Assembly (NCBI RefSeq): GCF_027922185.1
Contig: NZ_BSFE01000010.1
Span: forward strand, 72,035-136,034
Direction of reading: 5' to 3'
DNA length: 64,000 bases
From: Maricaulis virginensis
GTDB taxonomy: Bacteria; Pseudomonadota; Alphaproteobacteria; Caulobacterales; Maricaulaceae
The position numbers were made by a program, and so were the translations under genes. This document shows, piece after piece, positions 52,623 through 61,840 of the stretch; position 1 is the first letter of the stretch; every line of letters begins with the position of its first letter. The notes beneath the pieces were generated by a model. The model saw nothing but the letters and a program-made list of their open reading frames with translations, was not told the origin of the DNA and searched no databases.

Positions 52623-54130
52623 TCTGCCACGTCCCGGCGCAGGGCCGTATGCGACAGGCGCGGCCTGTATTCGCCGGCACGGGCAAAACGCATGTGGCCG
52701 TCTTCCAGCCGGCCATAGCGGATCGCCAGCATGTCCCGGATATAGTTCTGATAGGTACGCCAGGGAGCCACCGAACCCTGTTTGGGAAGATGCGGCAAGG
52801 CGCGCTGCACATAGCCCGACGAGAAGTCGAGCATCGGCGCCGGCTGCAGGTCGTCCGGCGGGACCGGCACGGCGATCTCGGTACCTGTACGCTCCATATA
52901 ATTCAGCATCCGGCAGACCCGTTCGCAGGTCAGATCGATCTTCAGCGTCCAGGATGCATTGGTATAGCCGAAGGCCAACGCCAGGTTCGGCATATTGCCC
53001 AGCATCATGCCGCGATAGGTGAAGAGCTCGGCGGGTGTGACCGGCATCCCGTCAAGACTGAGGCGCGACCCGCCGGCCAGCTGCATGTCCAGACCTGTGG
53101 CGGGAACGATGATATCCGCCTCGATCTCGGCGCCGGATTTCAGACGGATACCGGACTCGGTGAAACACTCGATATGGTCGGTCATGATCGAGGCCGAACC
53201 GGTGCGCAGGGCCTCGAAGAAATCCCCGTCCGGCGCGAGGCAGAAACGCTGGTCCCACGGATTGTAATGCGGGGTGAAATGGGTCTCGACGTCGAAGTCC
53301 TCGCCCAGCTCCTCGCGGACATGCTTGATCACCTGGCGCTTGACGAAGGCCGGAAACCGCTTTGACAGCTGATAGACATAGATCGACAGCGCGATGTTCT
53401 TCATCCGGGCGATCAGATAGGCCAGCTTGCCCGGCAGGACCCGCTGCAGCGCGTCGGCCAGGCCATCGCGGGACGGGCGCGCAGCGATATAGGTCGGCGA
53501 ACGCTGCAGCATTGTCACATGGGCAGCGCTCTGCGCCATTGCAGGGACCAGCGTTACTGCCGTCGCGCCTGATCCGATAATCACCACACGCTTGCCGGAA
53601 TAGTCGAGATCTTCCGGCCAGAGCTGGGGATGCACGATCTCGCCGGCGAAATCGTCCCGGCCCGGGAAGTCCGGCATGTAGCCCTTCTCATAGCGGTAAT
53701 AACCGGAGCAAAGCATCAGGAAGCGGCATTCGAACTCGACGCGCTTCCCGTCATGCTCCGCTGTGACCGTCCACAGCGCCTTGTCGCTGTCCCAGTTTGC
53801 CCCCACGACGCGATGACCGTAGCGGATATGCGTGTCGATACCGTTCTCGCTCGCAGTGGTCTCGATATAATCGCGAATGGCCGGTCCGTCGGCGAACACC
53901 TTGCCGCCGGTCCACGGCCGGAAGGCATAGCCGAATGTGTACATGTCGCTGTCCGAGCGGATGCCGGGATAGCGGAACAGATCCCACGTCCCTCCCATGG
54001 CCGCACGCGATTCCAGGATCATGTAGCTGCGTTCGGGGCAGCGCGCCTGCAGGTGATAAGCCGCCCCGACGCCGGACAGTCCCGCGCCGACAATTACCAC
54101 ATCCAGCACATCGCTTTTTGCTTTGATCAT
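52619..54130 (-). CDS. Flavin-containing (Baeyer-Villiger-type) monooxygenase
   Basis: A 503-aa flavoprotein. FAD motif VIVGAGLSGVGAAYHL near the start; the FMO/BVMO region FRYPGIRSDSDMYTFG (where BVMOs have a related motif); NADP loop IIGSGATAVTL. The start at 54130 is chosen on ribosome-site spacing; a start at 54142 is possible. It inserts oxygen from O2 using NADPH, converting ketone to ester/lactone. Grouped with SDR and hydrolase in one operon divergent from an Old Yellow Enzyme. Confidence 0.85.
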   Translation of the reverse strand: MIKAKSDVLDVVIVGAGLSGVGAAYHLQARCPERSYMILESRAAMGGTWDLFRYPGIRSDSDMYTFGYAFRPWTGGKVFADGPAIRDYIETTASENGIDTHIRYGHRVVGANWDSDKALWTVTAEHDGKRVEFECRFLMLCSGYYRYEKGYMPDFPGRDDFAGEIVHPQLWPEDLDYSGKRVVIIGSGATAVTLVPAMAQSAAHVTMLQRSPTYIAARPSRDGLADALQRVLPGKLAYLIARMKNIALSIYVYQLSKRFPAFVKRQVIKHVREELGEDFDVETHFTPHYNPWDQRFCLAPDGDFFEALRTGSASIMTDHIECFTESGIRLKSGAEIEADIIVPATGLDMQLAGGSRLSLDGMPVTPAELFTYRGMMLGNMPNLALAFGYTNASWTLKIDLTCERVCRMLNYMERTGTEIAVPVPPDDLQPAPMLDFSSGYVQRALPHLPKQGSVAPWRTYQNYIRDMLAIRYGRLEDGHMRFARAGEYRPRLSHTALRRDVAE

Positions 54131-54219
54131 CGGGATCCCCATCCTGTCGAGCCGCAAAAAGTGAACACTGTTTTCCGCAAAGCGCAAGCGTGAAGCCCCG
54201 AGGGGGCAGATGACGATTC

Positions 54220-54229
54220 CGAATATTCG
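54220..54229. promoter_or_regulatory. Palindrome between the divergent monooxygenase and OYE genes
   Basis: CGAATATTCG, a perfect 10-bp palindrome in the 175-base divergent interval. Candidate regulator site only; too short to be decisive. Confidence 0.3.
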
Positions 54230-54305
54230 AAATGCACACCCGGGACTCGATTCTGAGGAGGAATTGTCTAACTGCTCAGATCAACGGTTTGTTGAGGAGA
54301 AGAAT

Positions 54306-55406
54306 ATGACCGACACAAAGGCGCTCTTCCGCCCCTTTTCGCTGGGCTCGCTGGAGCTGAACAATCGTATCGTGATGGCGCCCATGACGCGCTCGAAGAG
54401 CCCGGGCGGCATTCCGGGCGAGCCGGTCGTCGAATACTATCGTCGCCGCGCCGCCAATGCGGTCGGCCTGATCATCACCGAGGGCACGACGGTCGACCGC
54501 CCCGGCGCCAGCTTCGATCCGGCCATACCGAACTTTCACAACCCGGACTCCCTGGCCGGCTGGCGCAAGGTCGTCGACGCCGTGCATGCCGCAGGCGGCA
54601 AGATCGCGCCGCAGCTCTGGCATGTCGGCCTGGCGCGCCGCCCGGGAACCGGTCCGCACCCGGACGCCGCATCCGACAGCCCGTCCGGCGTCCTGCCCAA
54701 TGGCAAGCAGATCGGCGAGCCGATGACCGCCGAAGACATTGCCGACACGATCTCCGCCTTTGCGAAGGCCGCAAAGGCCGCCGCCGAAATCGGCTTCGAC
54801 GCCGTCGAGCTGCACGGCGCGCATGGCTATCTGCTCGACCAGTTCTTCTGGGATGGCACCAATAAGCGCGACGACCGTTTCGGCGGCGGATTGATTGAAC
54901 GCACCACCATCGTCCAGGAAATTGTCCGGGCGGTGCGTGCAGAAATCCCGGCCGACCTGCCACTCATCCTGCGCTTCTCGCAGTGGAAACAGCAGGACTA
55001 CAATGCCCGCCTGGCCCGGACACCGGACGAGCTGGAAGCCTTCCTTGCGCCACTGTCCGAGGCCGGCGTCGACATCTTCCATGCCTCCACCCGCCGCTTC
55101 TGGATTCCCGAGTTCGAAGGCTCGGATCTCAACCTGGCCGGATGGACGAAGAAGCTCTCGGGCAAGCCGGCCATCACCGTCGGCTCGGTAGGCCTCAACT
55201 CCGACTTCCTCGGCGCCTTCATGGGCGAGAATTCGCAAGCCTCGTCGATCGACAGCCTGATCGAGCGACTGGAAAACGACGAGTTCGACCTCGTCGCCGT
55301 CGGCCGCGCGCTGATCAGCGACCCAGAATGGGCCGCAAAGGTCCGCGATGGCCGCTTCGGCGAACTGAGCGATTTCGACGCCGAGAAACTGAAAGAACTG
55401 GTCTAG
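54306..55406 (+). CDS. NADH:flavin oxidoreductase, Old Yellow Enzyme family
   Basis: A 366-aa FMN TIM-barrel enzyme of the NemA/OYE class: FRPFSLGSLELNNRIVMAPMTRS, the substrate-binding pair in ELHGAHGYLLDQFFW, and the phosphate-binding end of the barrel (VGRALISDPEWAAKVRDG). It reduces activated alkenes or nitro compounds with NAD(P)H. Start follows GAGGAGAAG. Its TAG stop shares CTAG with the flagellin stop on the other strand. Divergent from the monooxygenase operon. Confidence 0.92.
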   Translation: MTDTKALFRPFSLGSLELNNRIVMAPMTRSKSPGGIPGEPVVEYYRRRAANAVGLIITEGTTVDRPGASFDPAIPNFHNPDSLAGWRKVVDAVHAAGGKIAPQLWHVGLARRPGTGPHPDAASDSPSGVLPNGKQIGEPMTAEDIADTISAFAKAAKAAAEIGFDAVELHGAHGYLLDQFFWDGTNKRDDRFGGGLIERTTIVQEIVRAVRAEIPADLPLILRFSQWKQQDYNARLARTPDELEAFLAPLSEAGVDIFHASTRRFWIPEFEGSDLNLAGWTKKLSGKPAITVGSVGLNSDFLGAFMGENSQASSIDSLIERLENDEFDLVAVGRALISDPEWAAKVRDGRFGELSDFDAEKLKELV

Positions 55407-56245
55407 CGGAACAGCTGCAGGAGAATCTGCGGCGACTGGTTCGCGATCGACAGGGCCTGGATACCGAGTTGCTGCTTCACCTGAAGCGCCTGCAGTTCGG
55501 CCGCCGCCTTGGCCATGTCCACATCGACAAGATTGCCGATGCCCTTTTCGAGGGCATCGGTGAGCTTGTCGGTAAAGCTGCGCTGGATTTCCAGCCGCTT
55601 CGAAGCTGACCCCAGCCGGGCCAGCACGGCCCCGACATTGTCGATGGAGCTGTCGAGCTCGGAAATTGCCAGATCGGCGTTCACGAAGGCACTGACCGTC
55701 GCGTCTTCCGACAGGATGATATTGGTTCCGGGGCCACCGGGCGGCCCGTAGGACAGGTCCTCGGCGGCGAAGGTGATCCGGCTGCTGCCATCGTCATTGG
55801 CGAGCACTGACAGATTGTCGCCTCCGGATTTGATCAGGTTGATGCCGTTGAATTCGGCGTTCTCGATAATGGTCTTGATCTGGTCACGCAGCTGGACGAA
55901 GTCCTCGTTCAGCGCATTTCGGCTCTGTTGGTCCAGGCTGCGGTCCGACGCGGCGAGCGCCGTCTCCCGCATCTCGATCAGGAGGTCAGAAATGGATTCG
56001 CTCGCCGCGATGGCGACATCGACCACGCTCGTTCCGCGATCCAGTGACTGCTTGACGACATTGTAGCCGGCCACCTTGGCCCGCATGCCCTGGGCGATCG
56101 CGTAGATCGCGCCATTATCCTTGGCAGACGAGACCTTGAGGCCCGTGCTGATCTGGCGCTGAACCACTTCGAGACGTGCATTCGTCTCGCGCAGATTCTG
56201 CAGCGCGATCATCGCACCGGCATTGGTGTTGACCGAAAGGGTCAT
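55403..56245 (-). CDS. Flagellin
   Basis: A 280-aa flagellin, short as in Caulobacterales. The D0/D1 N-terminal part (SVNTNAGAMIALQNL and ISTGLKVSSAKDNGAIYAIAQG) and C-terminal part (ALQVKQQLGIQALSIANQSP) are conserved; a small variable region lies at about residues 160-200. The start at 56245 has AAGGAG. The promoter shows a sigma-54-type -24/-12 element. No other flagellar gene is near, so it is an orphan filament gene. Confidence 0.95.
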   Translation of the reverse strand: MTLSVNTNAGAMIALQNLRETNARLEVVQRQISTGLKVSSAKDNGAIYAIAQGMRAKVAGYNVVKQSLDRGTSVVDVAIAASESISDLLIEMRETALAASDRSLDQQSRNALNEDFVQLRDQIKTIIENAEFNGINLIKSGGDNLSVLANDDGSSRITFAAEDLSYGPPGGPGTNIILSEDATVSAFVNADLAISELDSSIDNVGAVLARLGSASKRLEIQRSFTDKLTDALEKGIGNLVDVDMAKAAAELQALQVKQQLGIQALSIANQSPQILLQLFR

Positions 56246-56308
56246 GCAGTCTCCTTCTGAGACGCCACAACAGGGCTTCCGCGAATACTTCGCGTCGGTC
56301 ACAAGTCA

Positions 56309-56324
56309 TGCAAGATCTGCGCCG
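56309..56324 (-). promoter_or_regulatory. Sigma-54-type promoter of flagellin
   Basis: On the minus strand CGGCGCAGATCTTGCA has GG-N10-GC spacing and an exact TTGCA -12 element; 64-79 bases upstream of the flagellin start. Consistent with class III/IV flagellar genes of Caulobacter. Confidence 0.55.
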
Positions 56325-56403
56325 CGCGATGACCCAGCCAGGCCTTGCGGTATCAGCGGCGCGCCCTCCGAAATAGGTAAAACTTGCCGGCCTTGCGAGA
56401 ATT

Positions 56404-56422
56404 TCTTGCCGCAGCGGCAAGA
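56404..56422. promoter_or_regulatory. Palindrome upstream of the flagellin promoter (enhancer candidate)
   Basis: TCTTGCCGC-A-GCGGCAAGA, a perfect 19-bp palindrome, about 80 bases upstream of the -24 box, with further TTGCCG/CGGCAA copies alongside. Resembles the CGGCAA-type sites of FlbD-like activators, though the match is from memory. Confidence 0.45.
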
Positions 56423-56434
56423 TTTGCCGAGTTG

Positions 56435-58093
56435 TCAGAGCGGGCTGGCGCGCTCGACAATGGCTGCAACATCAAGCTGCCCGGTCAGCGCACCATAGGC
56501 GAAGCTGCGATGATCCGGATCCAGCCGGGCGGCGCAAAAGCCGTCGAAGACATAATCCGGCGAGGCGTGATGCAGTGCTGCGGCCTGCAGCCCCAGAGCC
56601 ACATCTTCGGTGAAGGCCCGCGCTGTCGCTTCCCCCAGAACACCCGGTTTGAACCAGTCGTCCAGCCGCCGGAGATGGGCATCATAGAAGCGGTTGATGC
56701 CACGCACCGCCACGAGCTCGGCGCGAACAGCTTCCAGACTGTCAGGCTCCCGGCCCAGCGCCCGCAGCACGTCCAGCGCGATGACATTGCCCGAACCTTC
56801 CCAGATCGCGTTGAGCGGCGATTGCCGGTAGAGGCGCGGCATCGGCCCCTCCTCGACAAATCCCGCGCCGCCGTGACACTCGAGCGCCTCGTAGACGAGC
56901 CCCGGCTGACGCTTGCACACCCAGTATTTTGCGATCGGCGTGGCCAGCCGCATGAACGCCGCCTCGCCTTCCGACCGTCCCGCCCGGTCGAAACTGTGCG
57001 CCAGGCGCAGCCCCAGCGCGACCGCCGCTTCCGCCTCCAGCGCCAGATCCGCCAGCACGGCCTTCATCGCGGGTTGGTCGATCAGCTTCTTCTGGAAGGC
57101 GGTGCGGTGTTCGGCATGCCAGAGCGCCTGCGCCAGTGCGGCCCGCATGCCGCCGGCCGAGCCCAGGATACAGTCGAGCCGCGTGTGCTGGACCATGTCG
57201 ATGATCGTGCGCACGCCCCGGCCTTCATCCCCGACACGCCGCGCCCAGGCGCCATGATACTCGATCTCCGAGGACGCGTTGGACCGATCGCCCAGCTTGT
57301 CCTTGAGCCGCATGATATGCATCGCATTGCGCGTGCCGTCCGGGCGCCAACGCGGCACGAGGAAGCAGGTCAGCCCGCCCTCGGCCTGGGCCAGGGTCAG
57401 GAAGGCATCGCCCATCGGGGCGGAACAGAACCATTTATGCCCGGTCAGTTCGTACTCGCCCTCTTCACCCGCGGGCAGTGCCCTTGTGGTATTGGCGCGC
57501 ACATCGGATCCGCCCTGCTTCTCCGTCATCGCCATGCCGAAGGTGACACCGGCCTTTTCCTCCGCCGGGATGAAGCGCGGGTCATAGCGGCCGGCGGCAA
57601 TGCGCGGCTCCCATTCGGCCGCGACAGCCGGTTCGGCCCGCAGCGCCGGCACGGCGGCATAGGTCATCGACATCGGACAAACGACGCCGGCATCCGCCTG
57701 CGTCATCAGATAGAGCATGGACGCATGCAGCACATGCCCGGCTTCGCCTTCAGTCCAGGCCGCCGAGGACAGACCGGCATCCAGTCCCAGCCGCATCAGC
57801 TCGTGATAAGCCGGATGAAACTCGACCTCGTCCAGCCGATGCCCGTAGCGGTCGAAGGCTTTCAGCTTAGGCGGGTTCTCGTTGGCGCGGCGTGCCCAGT
57901 CGACCGTTTCGGCCGCACCGCACCGCGCGCCCATTGCCGACAGGCGTTCCGCGTGCACCTCGCCCCCCGCCGCGACCAGCGCCGACTGCAGCGCACGATC
58001 GCTCTTGCACAGATTGACGTCCTCGAAGGGCGGCGGCTGGTTGGTGACGGTGTGGGTGGCCAATTCGGTGTGGGGGCGAAGGGGAGCCGTCAT
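56435..58093 (-). CDS. Acyl-CoA dehydrogenase, AidB-like
   Basis: A 552-aa (from MTAPLRP) member of the AidB branch: the N-terminal THTVTNQPPPFEDVNLCKSD matches the AidB opening, a middle beta domain contains MAMTEKQGGSDVRANTT (FAD/substrate loop) and HKWFCSAPM, and the C-terminal ALECHGGAGFVEEGPMPRLYRQ supplies the catalytic region. AidB-type proteins bind FAD and DNA; isovaleryl-CoA-type activity is also possible. An upstream ATG at 58105 is an alternative start. Confidence 0.88.
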   Translation of the reverse strand: MTAPLRPHTELATHTVTNQPPPFEDVNLCKSDRALQSALVAAGGEVHAERLSAMGARCGAAETVDWARRANENPPKLKAFDRYGHRLDEVEFHPAYHELMRLGLDAGLSSAAWTEGEAGHVLHASMLYLMTQADAGVVCPMSMTYAAVPALRAEPAVAAEWEPRIAAGRYDPRFIPAEEKAGVTFGMAMTEKQGGSDVRANTTRALPAGEEGEYELTGHKWFCSAPMGDAFLTLAQAEGGLTCFLVPRWRPDGTRNAMHIMRLKDKLGDRSNASSEIEYHGAWARRVGDEGRGVRTIIDMVQHTRLDCILGSAGGMRAALAQALWHAEHRTAFQKKLIDQPAMKAVLADLALEAEAAVALGLRLAHSFDRAGRSEGEAAFMRLATPIAKYWVCKRQPGLVYEALECHGGAGFVEEGPMPRLYRQSPLNAIWEGSGNVIALDVLRALGREPDSLEAVRAELVAVRGINRFYDAHLRRLDDWFKPGVLGEATARAFTEDVALGLQAAALHHASPDYVFDGFCAARLDPDHRSFAYGALTGQLDVAAIVERASPL

Positions 58094-58169
58094 ATCGGGA
58101 TCCATTGCTGCAGAACGGTCAGTCTACACCAATCAGGGAATGACGCAGCACCATCGCCCCAGACACAAA

Positions 58170-58196
58170 CGGCCGGGCACTCAGGCCGCCCGGCCG
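58170..58196 (-). terminator. Terminator of the subtilase operon
   Basis: CGGCCGGGC / GCCCGGCCG, a 9-bp stem with a 9-base loop, 25 bases after the subtilase stop; on the minus strand it is followed by GTTTGTGTCT. Confidence 0.6.
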
Positions 58197-58221
58197 CTCG
58201 TTCATGGACATTCCGACCTGA

Positions 58222-61200
58222 TCAGTCGGCAGCTGAGTCGGCGTCAAAGCCGAGATCGGACAACCCGCCCGCGCTGGTTGTCACCAACCGCCGCATGGTC
58301 AGGCCGGCATTTACGTCATCCTCGTCTGCAACGACGCGGAAAAGAACGTCAGCACGCCCGAAACTGCCGCAGTCTGCGAAATCAGACGGCAGGATAACGA
58401 AGTCACCCTCGCCGGACCGCGCCGCGCGAATGGTCAGCGAACAGTCGAAATAGGAGCCGATGCCGGACCCTGCCGTCGCATTCATGAGTGCGACATCGAC
58501 CCGGTACGGCGCGCCGCTGGCCAGCCCGCTGATGCGGAATGAACTCATCGTCGTTCCATTGGCGTCCTCGACCCAGTCAAACGGACCGAATGACACTGCG
58601 CCAAGTCCCGACGGCGAACCGACCGGAACTGCGATCGCAGTCGCATTGGATCCCGGGGTATGATCGAAACCGAAGTCGGTCAGATCCCGGCTCGGTCCGA
58701 TGGCAAAACGGCGCATCATCAATCCCCGCGGCGCATCCGTTTTGAGGCCGCGAATTCGAAAGACGAGGTCCGCCTGCCCGAACGCCCCGCAATCGGCGAG
58801 GTCAGACTGGGTGATGAGGTACTCATTGCCACGCTTGCGTTCGGGCCGGATGGTCAAGGAGCAATCGGCGAACGACCCTGTATAGCCCGCCTGTTGCGCG
58901 GACCGGATCGACAGATTGATCTGGGTGGGCAGCCCCGTCTCGAAGCCGACGATCCGGAAAATACTCGACAGGCTGGCGGAACTGTCGCCGGTCCACTCGA
59001 ACGGTCCGAAGGCGGCCTGTCCAAGCGTGGCATCGAGCGCGATCAGAGGAGAAAATGCGCTGCTCTCCTGATCGAAGGCGAAGTCGGTCAGACCGCCACT
59101 CAATGCGGTGGCGAACCGTCGCATCGCCAGCCCGTTCGAGACGTCAGTCGAGTCTGCAGAAATGCGGAATGTCAGGTCGCCACGAACAAAGTTGCCGCAA
59201 GCGGCCAGATCAGAGCCGAAAATCAGATACTCCGAGCCGTTGTACCGGGTTCCGAGGATGTTCAGCGCGCAGTCCGAGAAAGTCCCAGCATAACCATCCG
59301 AAGCGGCATTATCGATGGCAACAGAGATCGAGTCGGGAATGGCTGTTCCAAGTCCCGATATCCGGAATGCGCTGCCGGTAAAGGCATTTGCATCGCCGGT
59401 CCATTCGAACGGTCCGAAATCGGCGTTTGCCAGAGCGGCTGGAACAGCAGCAGCCGGTTCGCCCGGAGCAGCCTCGCCAGGTGCCCAGATACTTTCTTCT
59501 GCAAGTGTTACAAAGCCGGCATCGCTTTCCAGACCCGGCTCGGGCTGCGCCGACGTCTCGGACGAACTTGTGCCTTCGGCGTCAAAGCTGAAATCCGTCA
59601 TCCCGCCAAGACTGTTCGTCGCGAAACGACGCATCCGGATGCCTTCCGTGATATCGGCCTGCTCGGCAAAAATGCGGAAAGTAAGGTCTGCACGGCGGAA
59701 ATTACCACACTCGGCCAGATCGGTGTTTGTGATGATATATTCGCCACGGGCATAGCGGCCGGGCTGGACTGTTAGGCTGCAGTCACTGAAATCACCACTG
59801 TAGGCGCCGAATGCCGTATTCGAGAGAGCGACACTGATCGCCGTCGGCAAGCCGGTATCCAGCCCGGTTATCCGGAACACATTTTGCGAAACAGCAGAGG
59901 CATCACCGGCCCAGGGATAGGGCCCGAGTTCAGCAACGGCGCCAGTTTTCTCGACTTGGATCGAGACGGGTATGGACATGGTCTGACCGTTCGAGGTCAA
60001 GGTCACACGGCCAGAGTCTGCGGAAACTGGCAGATTGCCCATATCCACACTCAACTCCAGCGTTCTGCTGCTACCTGCCGGGATGCTAAAACTGCCGGAG
60101 TTGGTGTCTATCCAGGCCGGAGCCGACGAGACTGTCACCGACCGAGCGCTACCTGTCGTATTCTCCAGCTGATATGATTTGGTCCCAAATGAAGTTGGGT
60201 CCCCCGACTCGCCACTCACGCGATAGGCCTCCGCGGGCGTCAGCTCAACGCCGCCAGCCAGAACACCACCGTCCTGCAGCATTTCGTAAGCTGCACCGAC
60301 GTCGATGCGGGAGCGTGTGATCCCGTTGTCCGGGTCCGTCACCTGCGTCCCGGTGAACTGCAGCGCGGTCAGGATTTCATCGACCGTGGCAGTCGGGAAA
60401 CCATCCCTCAAAGCAGCAAATGCGCCCGCAACGTGCGGTGTAGCCATCGACGTACCCGAGCTTTGCGCAAACCAGTGGCAGAACCCCTCCGAATTCGGCT
60501 CGTCGTCCTGGATAATGCAGTTTTCGCCCGTCGGCGGTTCTTCCGACTGCCAGGCGGCCATGATCGAAGACCCCGGGGCCACGAGGTCGACCAGTTCAGA
60601 CGAGTTCGAAAAGCTGGATATCTCGTCGCTCTTGGTCGTCGATCCGACCGTGATTGCCTCCGGGATACAGGACGGCGAGCTGACCGCATCGAGGAAGCGT
60701 TCATTGCCTGAGGCGATCACCGTCGCCACGCCGGCCGTGTGCAGGCTGACAACGATATTCCGAAGCGTATGCCCCGTACAGGCAGATGAATATTCCCCGC
60801 CCCCGAGGCTCATATTGACCGCGGCGAGATTGAGCGTGTTGCGATTGTCGTAGAGCCACTCCAGAGCCGCCAGCTGGTCCGACTGGTAGCTCAGTATGCA
60901 GGGATCGTCGCTGTCCTCGCATTCGTCCGCCTCAAAGCGGCTGAAGACATTTACCGCCACGATGTTTGAGGCACGCGCGACACCATTGAGTGTGCGGCCT
61001 CCCGACAGGTTCACCGTCCGGCCTGCAGCCGTCGAGGCGACGTGTGTGCCGTGGAAACATCCATCTATGCCGGTCTCCGGCGCCCGGGCGATATCATCCT
61101 CGACACAGGAATCACCGGAATCGGGGCCCGTGAGATCGGTTTCCTCTTCCAGACCGCTCGGACACAGCGAAGTGGATGAACCCGGGTCAACTGTATTGAA

Positions 61201-61836
61201 ACACGCACTGGCTGTGATAGCCGGCCCCGTCATGGGGTGTTCGGTCTCCACACCTGAATCAAGAATGGCAACAGCCCACCCCGACCCGTCTGCCCCCAGC
61301 GCCCAGGCATCGTCCGCTCCGACCAGCGGGATCGACTCATCCAGCACCGGCGGCACCGGAACATCCTCCGTCACGCTCAGGACGTCAGGGTGGTTGCGCA
61401 ACGCCCGGATCGTGTCCGGCCGCGCCATCATGGAAAAGGCAGGCGTCACGGCGAACTGGCGAGTGACACGCTCTTCCGCGATCCCCTGACCGGCGCGCGC
61501 CGCCCGCGCCGCATCACTCAAGCGGCGCAGACCGCTTTCTCCCATCGCGGCCAGCAAGACGCGTTCACGCAGCGCAGTCAGGAACTCGCGGCGCTGCTCC
61601 AGCTCGAATGTGGTGGGTGCGGCGGAGCGCGGCGCAGCAAGCATTGCCATATCCGTAAAGGTCACGATGACCGGGATCGGCCGCCCCTCCTCGATACGTC
61701 GAACGGCAAACGGGGACAACGGCGCTTCGAACAATCCGTCGGAAAGCGCACCCGGCGCATCCTGGGCCATCGCCACCGCAGGCAGGAGCACGGCACCAAG
61801 GCTGGCGATGAGAGGCGTAAGGAAAGAAGACTTCAT
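58222..61836 (-). CDS. Secreted subtilisin-like protease (S8) with four C-terminal repeats
   Basis: A 1204-aa precursor: signal peptide (residues 1-24, AVAMAQ), an I9-like propeptide (about 50-162, ending NHPDVLSVTED), the S8 domain with catalytic Asp193 (ILDSGVETEH), His262 (HGTHVAS) and Ser463 (GTSMATPHVAG), a beta-sandwich linker (about 530-628), then four 116-residue repeats (637-752, 807-922, 943-1058, 1083-1198) each with two cysteines in identical places. Several cysteine pairs lie inside the protease domain. Cotranscribed with the preceding lipoprotein (4-base gap). Probably an extracellular protease; substrate unknown. Confidence 0.9.
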   Translation of the reverse strand: MKSSFLTPLIASLGAVLLPAVAMAQDAPGALSDGLFEAPLSPFAVRRIEEGRPIPVIVTFTDMAMLAAPRSAAPTTFELEQRREFLTALRERVLLAAMGESGLRRLSDAARAARAGQGIAEERVTRQFAVTPAFSMMARPDTIRALRNHPDVLSVTEDVPVPPVLDESIPLVGADDAWALGADGSGWAVAILDSGVETEHPMTGPAITASACFNTVDPGSSTSLCPSGLEEETDLTGPDSGDSCVEDDIARAPETGIDGCFHGTHVASTAAGRTVNLSGGRTLNGVARASNIVAVNVFSRFEADECEDSDDPCILSYQSDQLAALEWLYDNRNTLNLAAVNMSLGGGEYSSACTGHTLRNIVVSLHTAGVATVIASGNERFLDAVSSPSCIPEAITVGSTTKSDEISSFSNSSELVDLVAPGSSIMAAWQSEEPPTGENCIIQDDEPNSEGFCHWFAQSSGTSMATPHVAGAFAALRDGFPTATVDEILTALQFTGTQVTDPDNGITRSRIDVGAAYEMLQDGGVLAGGVELTPAEAYRVSGESGDPTSFGTKSYQLENTTGSARSVTVSSAPAWIDTNSGSFSIPAGSSRTLELSVDMGNLPVSADSGRVTLTSNGQTMSIPVSIQVEKTGAVAELGPYPWAGDASAVSQNVFRITGLDTGLPTAISVALSNTAFGAYSGDFSDCSLTVQPGRYARGEYIITNTDLAECGNFRRADLTFRIFAEQADITEGIRMRRFATNSLGGMTDFSFDAEGTSSSETSAQPEPGLESDAGFVTLAEESIWAPGEAAPGEPAAAVPAALANADFGPFEWTGDANAFTGSAFRISGLGTAIPDSISVAIDNAASDGYAGTFSDCALNILGTRYNGSEYLIFGSDLAACGNFVRGDLTFRISADSTDVSNGLAMRRFATALSGGLTDFAFDQESSAFSPLIALDATLGQAAFGPFEWTGDSSASLSSIFRIVGFETGLPTQINLSIRSAQQAGYTGSFADCSLTIRPERKRGNEYLITQSDLADCGAFGQADLVFRIRGLKTDAPRGLMMRRFAIGPSRDLTDFGFDHTPGSNATAIAVPVGSPSGLGAVSFGPFDWVEDANGTTMSSFRISGLASGAPYRVDVALMNATAGSGIGSYFDCSLTIRAARSGEGDFVILPSDFADCGSFGRADVLFRVVADEDDVNAGLTMRRLVTTSAGGLSDLGFDADSAAD
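58243..58590 (-). repeat. Repeat 4 of the subtilase (116 aa)
   Basis: Residues 1083-1198. Starts FGPFDWVED and ends DLGFD; Cys at repeat positions 50 and 74, as in the other copies; MRRL at positions 99-102. Confidence 0.85.
58663..59010 (-). repeat. Repeat 3 of the subtilase (116 aa)
   Basis: Residues 943-1058. Starts FGPFEWTGDSS, ends DFGFD; cysteines at positions 50 and 74; MRRF at 99-102. Confidence 0.85.
59071..59418 (-). repeat. Repeat 2 of the subtilase (116 aa)
   Basis: Residues 807-922. Starts FGPFEWTGDAN, ends DFAFD; cysteines at positions 50 and 74; MRRF at 99-102. Confidence 0.85.
59581..59928 (-). repeat. Repeat 1 of the subtilase (116 aa)
   Basis: Residues 637-752. Starts LGPYPWAGDAS, ends DFSFD; cysteines at positions 50 and 74; MRRF at 99-102. 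Followed by a 54-residue Glu/Pro/Ala-rich linker, longer than the other linkers (20 and 24 residues). Confidence 0.85.
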
Positions 61837-61840
61837 GGGA

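Noticed and set aside
56384..58453. 689-codon frame opposite the acyl-CoA dehydrogenase
   Set aside because: Shadow frame crossing three features, with no ribosome site or recognisable domain.
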